From NCBI RefSeq assembly GCF_026013525.1, contig NZ_JAPDRA010000004.1, positions 102,412 to 166,411 of the forward strand: a DNA stretch of 64,000 nt, given 5' to 3'. Shown piece after piece: positions 16,820 to 26,070 of the stretch. How positions within the stretch are numbered: the first letter of the stretch is position 1; every line of letters begins with the position of its first letter. The translations under genes were made by a program, and so were the position numbers. This DNA is from Sphingomonas canadensis. Lineage in GTDB: Bacteria > Pseudomonadota > Alphaproteobacteria > Sphingomonadales > Sphingomonadaceae. The notes under the pieces are model-generated. The model made no database searches. It was not told where the DNA came from and worked only from the letters and a program-made list of their open reading frames with translations.

Positions 16820-17776
16820 ATGGGCGCCAATCACGATCACCACGCACCAGCCGATTTCGGCCGCGCCTTCGCGCTGGGCACCGCGCTGAACCTGGGATTC
16901 GTCGCGGTGGAGGGCGCGGCGGGGCTGTGGTTCGATTCGGTCGCGCTGCTGGCCGATGCCGGGCACAACCTGTCGGACGTGCTGGGGCTGCTGATCGCCT
17001 GGGGCGGGGCCGAGCTGGCCAAGCGCCCGGCATCGAAGCGCTTCACCTATGGGCTGAAGGGGTCGTCGATCCTCGCCGCGCTGGCCAACGCGCTGCTGCT
17101 GCTGGTGGCGGTGGGCGCGATCACGCTGGAGGCGGTGCAGCGGCTGGGCAGCCCGCCGCAGGTGGAAGGCCGGATGGTGATGGTGGTGGCCGCGCTGGGC
17201 ATCGCGGTCAACCTGGGCACGGCGCTGCTCTTCGCCAGCGGCCGCAAGGGCGACGTCAACATCCGCGGCGCCTTCCTCCACATGGCCGCGGACGCCGCGG
17301 TATCGGCCGGCGTGGTGATCGCGGGCGCGCTGATCCTCTTCACCGGCAGCGGCGTGATCGATCCCGTGGTCAGCCTGCTGATCGTGGCGGTGATCCTGTG
17401 GAGCACGTGGGGCCTGCTGCGCGAATCGCTGGTGCTGGCGCTGGCCGCGGTTCCGCCGCGCATCGATCCGGAGGCGGTGGAACGCACGCTGCACGCGCTG
17501 CCGGGCGTCACCCATGTCCATGATCTCCACATCTGGCCGATGAGCACCACCGAGGCCGCGCTGACCGCGCATCTGGTGATCCCCGCGGGTCATCCGGGCG
17601 ACGATTTCCTGGTCGCGCTCCAGCACCGGCTATCGGACGAATTCGGGATCGACCATTGCACCGTACAGATCGAGCTGGGAGACGGCCCCGAATGCCGCAT
17701 GTATGCGGACGGACATGCCCATGGACATCCGCACGAACATGATCACGGCCATGAACACGGGCACGCCCATGACTAG
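16820..17776 (+). CDS. czcD: Cation diffusion facilitator (CzcD/ZitB-like)
   Basis: A 318-residue proton-coupled efflux protein, probably for zinc or a related divalent ion. Six helices carry the two halves of the transport metal site, DAGHNLSD in helix 2 and HMAADA in helix 5. The cytosolic C-terminal domain includes HVHDLHIWPM. Both termini are His-rich, and the last 25 residues contain about ten histidines, likely a metal-buffering tail. The stop codon overlaps the next gene by 8 nt, so the HAD gene is translationally coupled. Confidence 0.93.
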   Translation: MGANHDHHAPADFGRAFALGTALNLGFVAVEGAAGLWFDSVALLADAGHNLSDVLGLLIAWGGAELAKRPASKRFTYGLKGSSILAALANALLLLVAVGAITLEAVQRLGSPPQVEGRMVMVVAALGIAVNLGTALLFASGRKGDVNIRGAFLHMAADAAVSAGVVIAGALILFTGSGVIDPVVSLLIVAVILWSTWGLLRESLVLALAAVPPRIDPEAVERTLHALPGVTHVHDLHIWPMSTTEAALTAHLVIPAGHPGDDFLVALQHRLSDEFGIDHCTVQIELGDGPECRMYADGHAHGHPHEHDHGHEHGHAHD

Positions 17777-18416
17777 CGCGCCCCCGATCCGCCTGGTGAT
17801 CTTCGATTTCGACGGCACGCTGTCCGACAGCGGCGACTGGTTCCTGTCGGTGGTGGACCAGCTCGCCCAGCGTTTCCGCTTCCGCACCGTCCAGCCCGGC
17901 GAGGTCGAATCGCTGCGCCACAAGAGCTCGCGCGAGGTGATCGAGCATCTCGGCATCTCGCGGTGGAAGCTGCCGCTGATCGCGCGCCACGTGCGCAAGC
18001 TGGTCGGCCGCCACGCGCACCAGATCGAGCTGTTCCCCGGCACGCCGGACCTGCTCCAGCGGTTGATGGGCACCGGCGTGAAGATCGCGCTCGTCACCTC
18101 CAATTCGGAGAGCAACGCGCGCGCGATCCTGGGGCCGGAGAATGCGGCGCGGATCGATTTCTATGCCTGCGGCTCCTCGCTGTTCGGCAAGGCGCCCAAG
18201 TTCCGCCGCGTGCTGCGCAAGCTCTCGGTCTCTCCGGCGGAGACGCTGGCAGTAGGCGACGAGACCCGCGACGTGGACGCCGCGCGCGAGGTGGGAATGC
18301 GCTGCGGATCGGTACTCTGGGGCTATGCCAGCGAAGCCGTCCTCGCCAAGCACCGCCCCGACGTGATGTTCCGCGCGCCGGATGAAATACTGGCGTTCGT
18401 GAAGGCGCACCGGTGA
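17769..18416 (+). CDS. HAD-superfamily hydrolase (phosphoglycolate phosphatase-like)
   Basis: A 215-residue HAD phosphatase. Motif I is FDFDGTLSDS (nucleophile and acid/base aspartates), motif II is the Ser/Thr in VTSNSE, and motif IV is VGDETRDVDAA. It has a helical cap. The substrate is not evident. The ATG at 17769 lies inside the czcD stop region, an 8-nt overlap. It is unrelated in sequence detail to the second HAD protein at 31509. Confidence 0.87.
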   Translation: MTSAPPIRLVIFDFDGTLSDSGDWFLSVVDQLAQRFRFRTVQPGEVESLRHKSSREVIEHLGISRWKLPLIARHVRKLVGRHAHQIELFPGTPDLLQRLMGTGVKIALVTSNSESNARAILGPENAARIDFYACGSSLFGKAPKFRRVLRKLSVSPAETLAVGDETRDVDAAREVGMRCGSVLWGYASEAVLAKHRPDVMFRAPDEILAFVKAHR

Positions 18417-18537
18417 TCGCGCATCAGAACGGTTTCCGCAGCATTTCCTAGTAGTGTCGCAGCGTAAACTAAGCCCGGCTCACCGTCCCGCCAGCCGCCT
18501 CATGTGCTATGTTTGGTGGAAAGCATGGAGGAGAGAG

Positions 18538-18825
18538 TTGGCGAAGTGGGCTTGGAGGATCGTCGGCTATGACAGCGCGAGGCAAATTTTCGCGCGCGAT
18601 GCGCCCGGTAATCTATCGGAGTTGGAAGTTCGTACCATCCTGCAACGCCTCGCGTGTCGCCACCTAAGCGATGACGAAATCGTCTTATCCTCTCTCCGGA
18701 GGGAGAAGGGTAAGCGTCCTATGGACCACCTCGATCTCGCGCGGACTAATGGGATTCGCGGTGGCTGGATGACCCGAGGAAATCCCTATTACGTAGCGAC
18801 ATTGAGAGATTTGACCAATTCCTAA
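18538..18825 (+). CDS. Small hypothetical protein in a lower-G+C patch
   Basis: A 95-residue ORF of unknown function. The TTG at 18538 is chosen because a near-perfect ribosome site (GGAGG, 18527-18531) lies 6 nt upstream; an in-frame ATG at 18502 is the alternative. The predicted protein is basic, without membrane segments, and has a helical stretch around LSELEVRTILQRLACRHLSD. Codon use is less G+C-rich at third positions than in its neighbours, and the region contains a short palindrome (CTCCGGAG). That suggests recent acquisition, or a spurious ORF across an intergenic repeat. Confidence 0.4.
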   Translation: MAKWAWRIVGYDSARQIFARDAPGNLSELEVRTILQRLACRHLSDDEIVLSSLRREKGKRPMDHLDLARTNGIRGGWMTRGNPYYVATLRDLTNS

Positions 18826-18908
18826 GCCCCCCTTGGAGAGAAGCATGCCGCCGACGCGATTGGACTCGTCGTGACGCTCGGCAAGAGGCGAGCGGAGAAC
18901 ATGACACC

Positions 18909-19640
18909 CTATCGCACGCGCTTGACGTAGATCGCGCCGTCGCGCTTCTCGGTGGTGAAGTTCGACAGCGAGGCGATCAGATCGCCCAGCCGCGCGAAGC
19001 CATAGTTGCGCGCATCGAACGAGGATCGCGCGCTGGCCCGCTGGCCGACTTCGGAGAGGCTGGCGAAGCCGCGCTCGTCGCGCTTCGACGCGCGCACCGC
19101 CTGGCCCAGTATCTCCACCAGCGCGGCATCGACCGGGGGCGCCTTGGCGGCCTTGTCCGTCTCGCCCGGCCCGGCCGCCTCCGCGGCCTCCGCCGCCTCC
19201 TTCACCGCGCTCACGTCGATGAAGCGCGTGCAGGCCTGGCGGAAGCTCTCGGGCGTCTTGGCGGTGCCGAAGCCGTAGACGGGCAGGCCTTCCTGGCGGA
19301 TGCGCATCGCCAGCGGCATGAAATCGCTGTCGCTCGACATGATGCCAAAGCCCTGGATGTGCCCGCGCATCAGCAGGTCCATCGCGTCGATGGTCATCTT
19401 CATGTCGGTGGCGCTCTTGCCCTTGGTCACGTCGAACTGCTGCTGCGGGTCCAGCGCGCGGCTGTGCGTCATCGTCGCCCAGCCCTTCAGCGCGGTCTTG
19501 GCCCAGTTGCCGTAGACGCGGCGGATATTCACCGTGCCCAGCTCCGCCAGCACGGTGAGCGCGGTATCCAGCGTGTCGGGCGACGCATTGTCCGCGTCGA
19601 TCAGAAGGGCGATGTTCGCCTCGGGATTGCCGTTTGCCAT
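18909..19640 (-). CDS. NYN-domain protein with C-terminal LOTUS-like domain
   Basis: A 243-residue putative RNA-directed nuclease. The NYN (PIN-like) domain has the acidic residues in LIDADN, MTIDAMD and SSDSDF at the expected positions. An Ala/Glu-rich linker leads to a C-terminal OST-HTH/LOTUS-like module ([10 protein letters not shown]...[13 protein letters not shown]). Such proteins are thought to process or degrade RNA. I start it at MANGNPEAN (ATG at 19640); an in-frame ATG at 19655 would add five residues. It is convergent with the small ORF at 18538. Confidence 0.85.
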   Translation of the reverse strand: MANGNPEANIALLIDADNASPDTLDTALTVLAELGTVNIRRVYGNWAKTALKGWATMTHSRALDPQQQFDVTKGKSATDMKMTIDAMDLLMRGHIQGFGIMSSDSDFMPLAMRIRQEGLPVYGFGTAKTPESFRQACTRFIDVSAVKEAAEAAEAAGPGETDKAAKAPPVDAALVEILGQAVRASKRDERGFASLSEVGQRASARSSFDARNYGFARLGDLIASLSNFTTEKRDGAIYVKRVR

Positions 19641-19683
19641 GGGCGTGTATCGCAAGCGGCGGACCCGGCGGCAATCTCTCCCC

Positions 19684-19998
19684 TCAATCGAGGTGGAGCG
19701 CCAGCCACACGGTCGGCGCGTCGGGCGCGGTGTGCGTCACCCAATGCGGCGTGCCCGCGGGGATCAGCAGATGATCGCCCGGCGCCAGCGCGATCTCCGC
19801 CCCTTCCCCGATCCTCAGCCCCGCCGATCCGGCGAGCAGCAGCACCCATTCGTCCCAGCCCTGCACCATCGGCGCGTCCGGCGGGGTCGCCTGGCCCAGC
19901 GAAACGATCCGCTCCACGCGCACGCCGGGCCGCGTCAGGACCTCGGTGAACGCCTCGCCCATCCGGGCATCGGGCAACGGGGAGAGCAGGCTGGGCAT
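19684..19998 (-). CDS. Cupin-domain protein
   Basis: A 104-residue single-domain cupin. The two conserved halves are [22 protein letters not shown] and [20 protein letters not shown], with the His and Glu positions expected for a metal site partly kept. The catalytic or binding role is unknown. It is divergent from tgt across 93 bp. Confidence 0.85.
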   Translation of the reverse strand: MPSLLSPLPDARMGEAFTEVLTRPGVRVERIVSLGQATPPDAPMVQGWDEWVLLLAGSAGLRIGEGAEIALAPGDHLLIPAGTPHWVTHTAPDAPTVWLALHLD

Positions 19999-20091
19999 GG
20001 CTGCGGATTAGCCGATCGGCGCGCGCCGCGGCAATCGGGGCCGCTTCCCCCGGATTTGCCTTCCCCGCCGGTACGCGGCATTGCCGCCGCC

Positions 20092-21222
20092 ATGTCTGTG
20101 CGCTTCCAGTTCACCATCCATGCCACCGACGGCAAGGCGCGCCTGGGCACCATCGCCATGCGCCGCGGCGATATCCGCACGCCCGCCTTCATGCCCGTGG
20201 GCACCGCCGCCACCGTGAAGGCGATGAAGCCGCAGGACGTGCGCGCGGCGGGCGCGGACATCATCCTGGGCAACACCTATCACCTGATGCTGCGCCCGGG
20301 CGCCGAGCGCGTCCACCGGCTGGGCGGGCTGCACGGCTTCATGGGGTGGGACCGCCCGATCCTGACCGACAGCGGCGGATATCAGGTGATGAGCCTTTCC
20401 GAGCTGACCAAGCGCAGCGAGGAAGGCATCGTCTTCAAATCGCACCTCGATGGCAGCCGCCACATGCTCAGCCCCGAACGTTCGATGGAGATCCAGCGGC
20501 TGCTCGGCTCCAACATCGTCATGGCGTTCGACGAGCTGGTGCCCACCACCTCCACGCGCGAGGTGCAGGCGGCGGCGATGGAGCGTTCGATGCGCTGGGC
20601 ACGCCGCAGCCGCGACGGCTTCGACGCGGGCGGCGAACATGCGGAGGCCAACGCGATCTTCGGCATCCAGCAGGGCGCGCTGGACGAAGGGCTGCGCAAG
20701 GCGTCGGCCGATGCGCTGCTCGATATCGGGTTCGACGGCTACGCCATCGGCGGCCTTGCCGTGGGCGAGGGGCAGGAGGCGATGTTCGGCGTGCTCGATT
20801 ACGCGCCCGGCCAGCTCGATCCCGCGCGCCCGCGCTACCTGATGGGCGTGGGCAAGCCAGACGACATCGTCGGCGCGGTGGAGCGCGGCATCGATATGTT
20901 CGATTGCGTGCTGCCCACGCGCAGCGGCCGCACCGGCCAGGCCTTCACCCGCAACGGCCCGATCAACATCCGCAACGCGAAATTCGCCGAGGACCAGGGG
21001 CCGCTCGATCCCGCCTGCGGCTGCCCGGTGTGCGGCCAGTGGAGCCGCGCCTATCTCCACCACCTCGTCCGCGCGGGCGAGATCCTGGGCGCGATGCTGA
21101 TGACCGAGCATAACATCTGGTTCTACCAGCAATTGATGGCGGACCTGCGCACGGCGATCGGCGAGGGGCGGCTGCGCGATTTCGCCAATGATTTCCGCGC
21201 CGCCTATTACGGGCGCGAATAG
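20092..21222 (+). CDS. tgt: tRNA-guanine transglycosylase
   Basis: A 376-residue enzyme that exchanges guanine 34 of GUN-anticodon tRNAs for the queuosine precursor preQ1. Visible signatures are [23 protein letters not shown] with the active-site aspartate, [21 protein letters not shown], and the zinc site CGCPVCGQW...H near the C-terminus. The ATG at 20092 begins the conserved core; the longer open frame upstream is read-through. It is the step before QueA (13851) and QueG (46615). Confidence 0.97.
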   Translation: MSVRFQFTIHATDGKARLGTIAMRRGDIRTPAFMPVGTAATVKAMKPQDVRAAGADIILGNTYHLMLRPGAERVHRLGGLHGFMGWDRPILTDSGGYQVMSLSELTKRSEEGIVFKSHLDGSRHMLSPERSMEIQRLLGSNIVMAFDELVPTTSTREVQAAAMERSMRWARRSRDGFDAGGEHAEANAIFGIQQGALDEGLRKASADALLDIGFDGYAIGGLAVGEGQEAMFGVLDYAPGQLDPARPRYLMGVGKPDDIVGAVERGIDMFDCVLPTRSGRTGQAFTRNGPINIRNAKFAEDQGPLDPACGCPVCGQWSRAYLHHLVRAGEILGAMLMTEHNIWFYQQLMADLRTAIGEGRLRDFANDFRAAYYGRE

Positions 21223-21332
21223 CCGGCCAGCGCGCAGGCGGCCCCATTCCGCGCCCACACGCATGGGGGATTCACCCCGGCGCCGTCTTGCCCTATTCCC
21301 CGGTGCGGAAATCCAAGGGGGGCCTTGCGCCA

Positions 21333-21653
21333 ATGCTGTTCGTCCTGCGCCTGCTCGCGATCCTCACCGGCGGATTCACCGCCTGGAGGGTGCTAGACGG
21401 ATCGATGACCGCGTCGATCTTCAAGGTGCCCGATCTGGTGCTGGGCGTGGTGCTGGTGGTCGCCGCGCTGCTGCCGCGCGCACAGGCGCCCACCGCGCTG
21501 CTCGCCGCCAGCGCCTATTCGCTCGGCGTGTTCTCGGTCGCGCTGGCGCAGTACATGGTGCCGGGGCGGCCGGTGGACCCGCTGCTGCTGGCGGGCATGG
21601 CGGTGAACCTGGCGACGATCTTCCTGCTGATGCCGCGGCCGGGCAGCCATTGA
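21333..21653 (+). CDS. Small integral membrane protein, unknown function
   Basis: A 106-residue hydrophobic protein with three or four predicted membrane helices and almost no soluble part. I do not recognise the family. The ATG at 21333 follows a G-rich stretch (AAGGGGGG) about 12 nt upstream. It sits between tgt and the cell-wall hydrolase gene and could belong to either unit. Confidence 0.65.
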   Translation: MLFVLRLLAILTGGFTAWRVLDGSMTASIFKVPDLVLGVVLVVAALLPRAQAPTALLAASAYSLGVFSVALAQYMVPGRPVDPLLLAGMAVNLATIFLLMPRPGSH

Positions 21654-21680
21654 CCCGCGGGCCGATTCCCTAAAATTACC

Positions 21681-21688
21681 TTAACCAT
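21681..21688 (+). promoter_or_regulatory. CtrA-type box TTAACCAT
   Basis: This 8-mer matches the alphaproteobacterial CtrA half-site. It lies 117 bp upstream of the SleB-type cell-wall hydrolase start. Cell-cycle control of a peptidoglycan hydrolase would make sense, but binding is inferred only from the motif. Confidence 0.4.
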
Positions 21689-21804
21689 CAAGTGTTTCGC
21701 CCCGGCACAACGGAAATTGCGGGGGCGAAAAGCGCGCGCGAATCGCCTATCTGGAACGCTGCGGGAGGCCCATCCGGGGCGCCCGGGCGAAAGGACGCGG
21801 GCGC

Positions 21805-22824
21805 TTGTTCTGGCGGCGGTTCACACGGATGCAGGCGCATGGGCTGGCGGCGGCGGCGATCGCCTCGCTGATCGGCGCGGGCTTCTCCGCCCAGGCGCTG
21901 GGGCCGCGCACCGCCACGCCCGCCCCGGCCGCACCCGCGCCCGCCCAGCCCAGCTATGAGACCGACGATCACTTCCCCGGCGCCGCGCAATATCTGGCGC
22001 TGGACGATGCCGATGCGTTCGCCGCGGGGATGACCGGGCTGGTCGACCTGCCCGAAGGCGCCGCCCCGGCGGACCTGGGCGCGGATGCGTCGATCGTCCC
22101 GGCCCAGCCCTTCCGCTTCGCGGGCAGCGGCGCCGATCGCGCCCGCGCGCTCCAATGCCTCACCACCGCCATCTATTATGAGGCGGGGACCGAGCCGCTC
22201 GACGGCCAGCGCGCGGTGGCGCAGGTGATCCTGAACCGCGTGCGCCATCCCGCCTTCCCCGCCACCGTTTGCGGCGTGGTGTTCCAGGGATCGGAAAAGC
22301 CCGGATGCCAGTTCAGCTTCGCCTGCGACGGGGCGATGGCGCGGCGGCCGATGCGCGAATATTGGCAGCGCGCCGAACGGGTGGCGCAGGCCGCGCTGGA
22401 CGGCGGCGTGTTCGGCCCGGTGGGGCTGGCGACCTTCTATCACACCTATGCGGTCACGCCGAAATGGAACCGGGCCATGGTGATGACCGGCACCTTCGGC
22501 GCACATTTTTTCCATCGCTGGAAGGGCGGATGGGGAACCGCCGCCGCCTTCACCCAGCCCTATCGCGGCCGCGAACCCGCGCCGGGGCCGCATGCCCCGC
22601 TGGCGCCGGAAAAGGCCGAGGCCGCCGCGCTGTCCGCTCCCGCCGCGGCGCCGCCCGCGGCCGCCCCCGCCAAACCGGCCAAGGCCCCGGAAACGCCGCG
22701 TGCGCAGATCCAGCCCGCCTATGCCGACAGCGGCCGCCCCGTCGGCGGCTATGCCGCGCCCGCGGACGATCCCGATTCGCAGATCCTCGATAAATGGAAG
22801 GATTCGGGCAAGCCAATCCGCTGA
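21805..22824 (+). CDS. SleB-type cell wall hydrolase (Hydrolase_2)
   Basis: A 339-residue envelope protein. An N-terminal signal anchor (about 10-32) and a Pro/Ala-rich spacer lead to a Hydrolase_2 domain (about 110-235) with CLTTAIYYEAGTEPLDGQRA and the catalytic-type Glu in YYEAGTE, followed by QVILNRVRHPAFP. The C-terminal 90 residues are low-complexity Pro/Ala. The family includes the spore lytic enzyme SleB and cleaves peptidoglycan. The TTG at 21805 is used because AGGA lies 8 nt upstream; an ATG at 21829 is the alternative. Confidence 0.85.
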   Translation: MFWRRFTRMQAHGLAAAAIASLIGAGFSAQALGPRTATPAPAAPAPAQPSYETDDHFPGAAQYLALDDADAFAAGMTGLVDLPEGAAPADLGADASIVPAQPFRFAGSGADRARALQCLTTAIYYEAGTEPLDGQRAVAQVILNRVRHPAFPATVCGVVFQGSEKPGCQFSFACDGAMARRPMREYWQRAERVAQAALDGGVFGPVGLATFYHTYAVTPKWNRAMVMTGTFGAHFFHRWKGGWGTAAAFTQPYRGREPAPGPHAPLAPEKAEAAALSAPAAAPPAAAPAKPAKAPETPRAQIQPAYADSGRPVGGYAAPADDPDSQILDKWKDSGKPIR

Positions 22825-22841
22825 AGGCCGCGCAAAAGGGA

Positions 22842-22869
22842 ACGGGCTCCGCCCAAAGGCGGAACCCGT
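22842..22869. terminator. Bidirectional hairpin terminator
   Basis: A 12-bp stem with one mismatch (ACGGGCTCCGCC / GGCGGAACCCGT) and a 4-nt CAAA loop. It sits between two convergent genes that end at 22824 and 22894, with short T/C-rich flanks. Confidence 0.65.
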
Positions 22870-22893
22870 CCTTCATTCCCCACCCCGAATCGC

Positions 22894-23277
22894 TTAGCGG
22901 CGGTGGCCGCGATGGTCGCGATCGGTCTTCTGCACGCGGATCTTGCGCTCCAGCGCGTCGAAGCGGCGGTCCAGGTCGCGGCGCTCAGCCATCGTCAGGC
23001 CAGGGCGCGACGCACGGTAGCGGGCCTCGAGCTTGGCGATCGCGCGGAACTCGGCGCGCAGGCTGGTCGCCTCGCGGCGGGTGAGCGCGCCGGAGCGGAT
23101 GCCCTGGGCGATCTTCGCCTCGATCCGCGACTGGCGGGCGTTGATGTTCTGCCACGGGCCGCCCTGGAAATAGTCGGCGCCATAGGCCGGGCCATGCGCG
23201 GGCGCCGCGATCGCGGTGGCCGGAATGCTGGTGGCGGCAACGGCTGCGGTCGCGGCCAGGATGATGAACTTCTTCAT
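22894..23277 (-). CDS. Exported basic protein of unknown function
   Basis: A 127-residue secreted protein with a Sec signal peptide (about 1-24, ending AIAA). The mature part is Arg/Ala-rich and helical, with ARQSRIEAKIAQGIRSGALT and LEARYRASRPGLTMAERRDL. Short proteins with this helix pattern are common in sphingomonads but have no assigned role. A good ribosome site (AGAGGAG) precedes the ATG. Two TGTCGCA repeats lie about 100 bp upstream. Confidence 0.75.
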   Translation of the reverse strand: MKKFIILAATAAVAATSIPATAIAAPAHGPAYGADYFQGGPWQNINARQSRIEAKIAQGIRSGALTRREATSLRAEFRAIAKLEARYRASRPGLTMAERRDLDRRFDALERKIRVQKTDRDHRGHRR

Positions 23278-23372
23278 TTCGACACTCCTCTTACAAAACA
23301 GGACCGTCCCTGCGGTCGAAGGCCTTTATCGGGACTTCATGTCGCGAACTTGTGACGGGGATAACGCTTTTG

Positions 23373-23389
23373 TGTCGCATTCTGTCGCA
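23373..23389. promoter_or_regulatory. Tandem TGTCGCA repeats
   Basis: Two identical heptamers start at 23373 and 23383, exactly 10 bp apart, in the 143-bp gap upstream of the exported protein gene at 23277. One-turn spacing of direct repeats is the usual layout of OmpR-family binding sites. The regulator is unknown. Confidence 0.35.
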
Positions 23390-23420
23390 ACCGCGGAAGC
23401 TTCGTTCAGGTTCGGCGCGT

Positions 23421-25082
23421 TCAGGCCGGTTCCAGCAGCCGTTCCGCCTGGGCGCGCGCCTCGTCGGTGATCTCCGCGCCGGAAAGCATGCGCGCGATCT
23501 CCTCGCGCCGTTCGCCCGGATCGAGCGCGTGGACCCCGGTGCGCGTCACGATGCCGTCGTGGCTCTTGGCGATCAGCAGGTGCCGGGCGCCGCGCGCCGC
23601 CACCTGGGGGCTGTGGGTCACCACCAGCACCTGGGTGCGCGCCGCCAGCCGGGCCAGCCGGTCGCCGATCGCGCTGGCCACCGCGCCGCCCACGCCGCGA
23701 TCGATCTCGTCAAAGATCATCGTGCGCGCGCCGCCTTCCTCCGCCAGCGCCACCTTCATCGCCAGGATAAAGCGCGAAAGCTCGCCGCCCGACGCGATCT
23801 TCATCAGCGGGGCGAAGGGCGCGCCGGGATTGGTCGAAATCTCGAACTCCACGCGGTCGCGGCCGGCGGCGCCCCAACCCTCCTCGCCCAGTTCCTGGAC
23901 GACGGTGCGGAAGCGCGCGGCATCCAGCTTGAGCGGGGCCAGCTCGGCCGCCACCGCCTGGTCCAGCCGCGCCGCCGCCTCGCCGCGCAGCGCGGACAGC
24001 GCCTCGGCCGCCGCGGCATAGTCGCGCCGCGCGGCCGCCACCGCCTGCTCCAGCCGCGCGATCGACGCCTCGCCGCCCTCCACGCGCTCCAGCCGTTCCG
24101 CGAGTTCTTCGGTGAGCGCGGCCAGATCGTCGGGCTGGACGCGGTGCTTGCGCGCCAGCCCGCGCAGCTCGAACAGCCGCGCCTCGTCCGCCTCCAGCGC
24201 GGCGGGATCGAAGGCGAGCGCTTCGGCGGCGCGGTCCACGCCGTCCTGCGCCTGCCCGGCCTCGTCGATCGCGCGGTCCACCGCCGCCAGCGCATCGGCC
24301 AGCGCGGGATGCGCCTCCGCGATCCGGTCCAGGATGCGCGCCGCCTGCCGCAGCCGGGCGAGCCCGCCGTCCGATCCGTCGAGCAGCTCCGCCACCGCCT
24401 GCAGCTCGCCGGCCACCTTCTCGCCGCGCTGCATCGCCGCGCGGCGTTCGGCCAGCCGCTCCTCCTCGCCCGGTTCCGGCGCCAGCGCGCGCAGCTCGGC
24501 CACGGCATGTTCCAGCCATTCGCGGTCGCGCTCGGCCTCCGCCTGTGCGGCGCGGGCGGCGGCAAGCGCGTCCACCGCCTCGCGCCAGCCGCGATGCGCG
24601 GCGGCGACCGCGCCGGTATCGGCACGCGCGAAGGCATCCAGCAGCGCACGATGGCCGCGCGGGTTCAGCAGGCCTCGATCGTCATGCTGCCCGTGAATCT
24701 CGACCAGGAAGGCGCCCAGTTCGCGCAACAGGCCGGCGGACACCGGCTGATCGTTGACGAAGGCGCGGCTGCCCCCGTCCTTCTTCACCAGCCGCCGGAC
24801 GATCACCGGCTCGGCCGCGTCGAAATCCAGCCCGTTCTCGGCCATCAGCGCGGCGATGCCGCCGTGTGCGCCGGGTTCGAAGCTGGCGGTCACCACCGCC
24901 TGGGCCGCGCCCTGCCGCACCAGCCCCGAATCGCTGCGCGCGCCCAGCGCCAGCCCCAGCGCGTCGAGCAGGATCGATTTGCCCGCCCCCGTCTCGCCGG
25001 TGAGCACGCCCAGGCCATGGCCGAACTCAAGGTCCAGCGCCTCGATCAGCACGACGTCGCGGATGGATAGCGCGGTCAGCAT
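23421..25082 (-). CDS. recN: DNA repair protein RecN
   Basis: A 553-residue SMC-like ATPase of double-strand-break repair. The N-terminal head has SIRDVVLIEALDLEF and Walker A GETGAGKS. A long Ala/Glu/Arg-rich coiled coil follows. The C-terminal head has the signature IASGGELSRFILAMK and Walker B MIFDEIDRGVGG. The length matches the family (about 550). The gap to bamD is 58 bp on the same strand, so bamD is upstream in the same direction and the two may be co-transcribed. No LexA box was identified by eye. Confidence 0.96.
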   Translation of the reverse strand: MLTALSIRDVVLIEALDLEFGHGLGVLTGETGAGKSILLDALGLALGARSDSGLVRQGAAQAVVTASFEPGAHGGIAALMAENGLDFDAAEPVIVRRLVKKDGGSRAFVNDQPVSAGLLRELGAFLVEIHGQHDDRGLLNPRGHRALLDAFARADTGAVAAAHRGWREAVDALAAARAAQAEAERDREWLEHAVAELRALAPEPGEEERLAERRAAMQRGEKVAGELQAVAELLDGSDGGLARLRQAARILDRIAEAHPALADALAAVDRAIDEAGQAQDGVDRAAEALAFDPAALEADEARLFELRGLARKHRVQPDDLAALTEELAERLERVEGGEASIARLEQAVAAARRDYAAAAEALSALRGEAAARLDQAVAAELAPLKLDAARFRTVVQELGEEGWGAAGRDRVEFEISTNPGAPFAPLMKIASGGELSRFILAMKVALAEEGGARTMIFDEIDRGVGGAVASAIGDRLARLAARTQVLVVTHSPQVAARGARHLLIAKSHDGIVTRTGVHALDPGERREEIARMLSGAEITDEARAQAERLLEPA

Positions 25083-25140
25083 GCCCGCACTCTAATACAG
25101 GAACGAACCGGAAACGGAACAGCCGTCTTGCGCGCGCCGT

Positions 25141-25950
25141 TCAGTTTGCCGCCGCAGGCTTGGGCTGCAGCTTGTCCGCATTCTGCTGCATCAGCTTGTA
25201 GGCGCGCTCATACCAGTCGGTGCCGGGATAGTTGGCGCCCAGCACTGCGGCGGCCTTGTTCGCTTCATCGGGCAGGCCGAGCGCCAGATAGGTCTCGGTC
25301 AGCCGCATCAGCGCCTCGGGCGCGTGGGTGGTCGTCTGATATTGGTCGACGACGGTGCGGAAGCGCATCGAGGCGGAGAGCCACTGGCCGCGGCGCTCAT
25401 AGAAGCGGCCGACTTCCATCTCCTTGCCCGCCAGGTGATCGCGCACCAGATCGATCTTCAGCCGCGCGTCGGCGGCGTAGCGCGAGTTCGGGTAGCGGCG
25501 CGTGAGCTCGCCCAGCGCGTCCAGCGCCTGCTGGGTGATCTTCTGGTCGCGGGTGACGTCGCTGATCTGCTCGTAATAGGAGATGCCGACCAGATAATAG
25601 GCATAGGGCGCGTCGCGGTTGCCCGGATGGACCGCCAGGAAGCGCTGCGCAGACTGGATCGCCTGCGAATAATTGCCGTCGAGATAATAGCTGAACGCGC
25701 CCATGAGCTGCGCGCGGCGGGCCCACACCGAATAGGGGTGCTGGCGCTCCACCTCGTCGAACAGCGCGGCCGCCACCTTGTATTGCTTGCGGTCGAGCCG
25801 CTCCTTGGCCGCCGTGTAGAGCGTGCCCACGTCGCGCGCGACATAGGGGATGTCGGATCGCGCGCCGCGGCGGGCGCAGCCGCTGAGCGTGGGAATTGCG
25901 ACGGCGGCGATCAGCACGAGCGCGATCGTGCGGGGGGCGGGTATACGCAT
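25141..25950 (-). CDS. bamD: Outer membrane assembly lipoprotein BamD
   Basis: A 269-residue lipoprotein of the BAM complex that inserts beta-barrel proteins into the outer membrane. The signal peptide ends in the lipobox LSGC (Cys about 24). TPR-like helices follow, including YTAAKERLDRKQYKVAAALFDEV, with HPYSVWARRAQL and RYPNSRYAADARLK. The C-terminus is Lys/Pro/Ala-rich. The ATG at 25950 gives a normal lipoprotein leader; longer frames upstream are read-through. Confidence 0.95.
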   Translation of the reverse strand: MRIPAPRTIALVLIAAVAIPTLSGCARRGARSDIPYVARDVGTLYTAAKERLDRKQYKVAAALFDEVERQHPYSVWARRAQLMGAFSYYLDGNYSQAIQSAQRFLAVHPGNRDAPYAYYLVGISYYEQISDVTRDQKITQQALDALGELTRRYPNSRYAADARLKIDLVRDHLAGKEMEVGRFYERRGQWLSASMRFRTVVDQYQTTTHAPEALMRLTETYLALGLPDEANKAAAVLGANYPGTDWYERAYKLMQQNADKLQPKPAAAN

Positions 25951-26070
25951 GGGACGGTTGCTTAGCCCAGCGTTGGGGCGGCAAACAATCCTTTTCGCGG
26001 CGCGATTGCGGCGGATCGCGGGACGGTCCGGATGCGTTAGAATGACACAGCCGAATCGGAAGCGAGCCAG

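Noticed and set aside
23352..25070. 572-codon plus-strand frame opposite recN
   Set aside because: Low-complexity Arg/His/Gln sequence; recN motifs are on the other strand.
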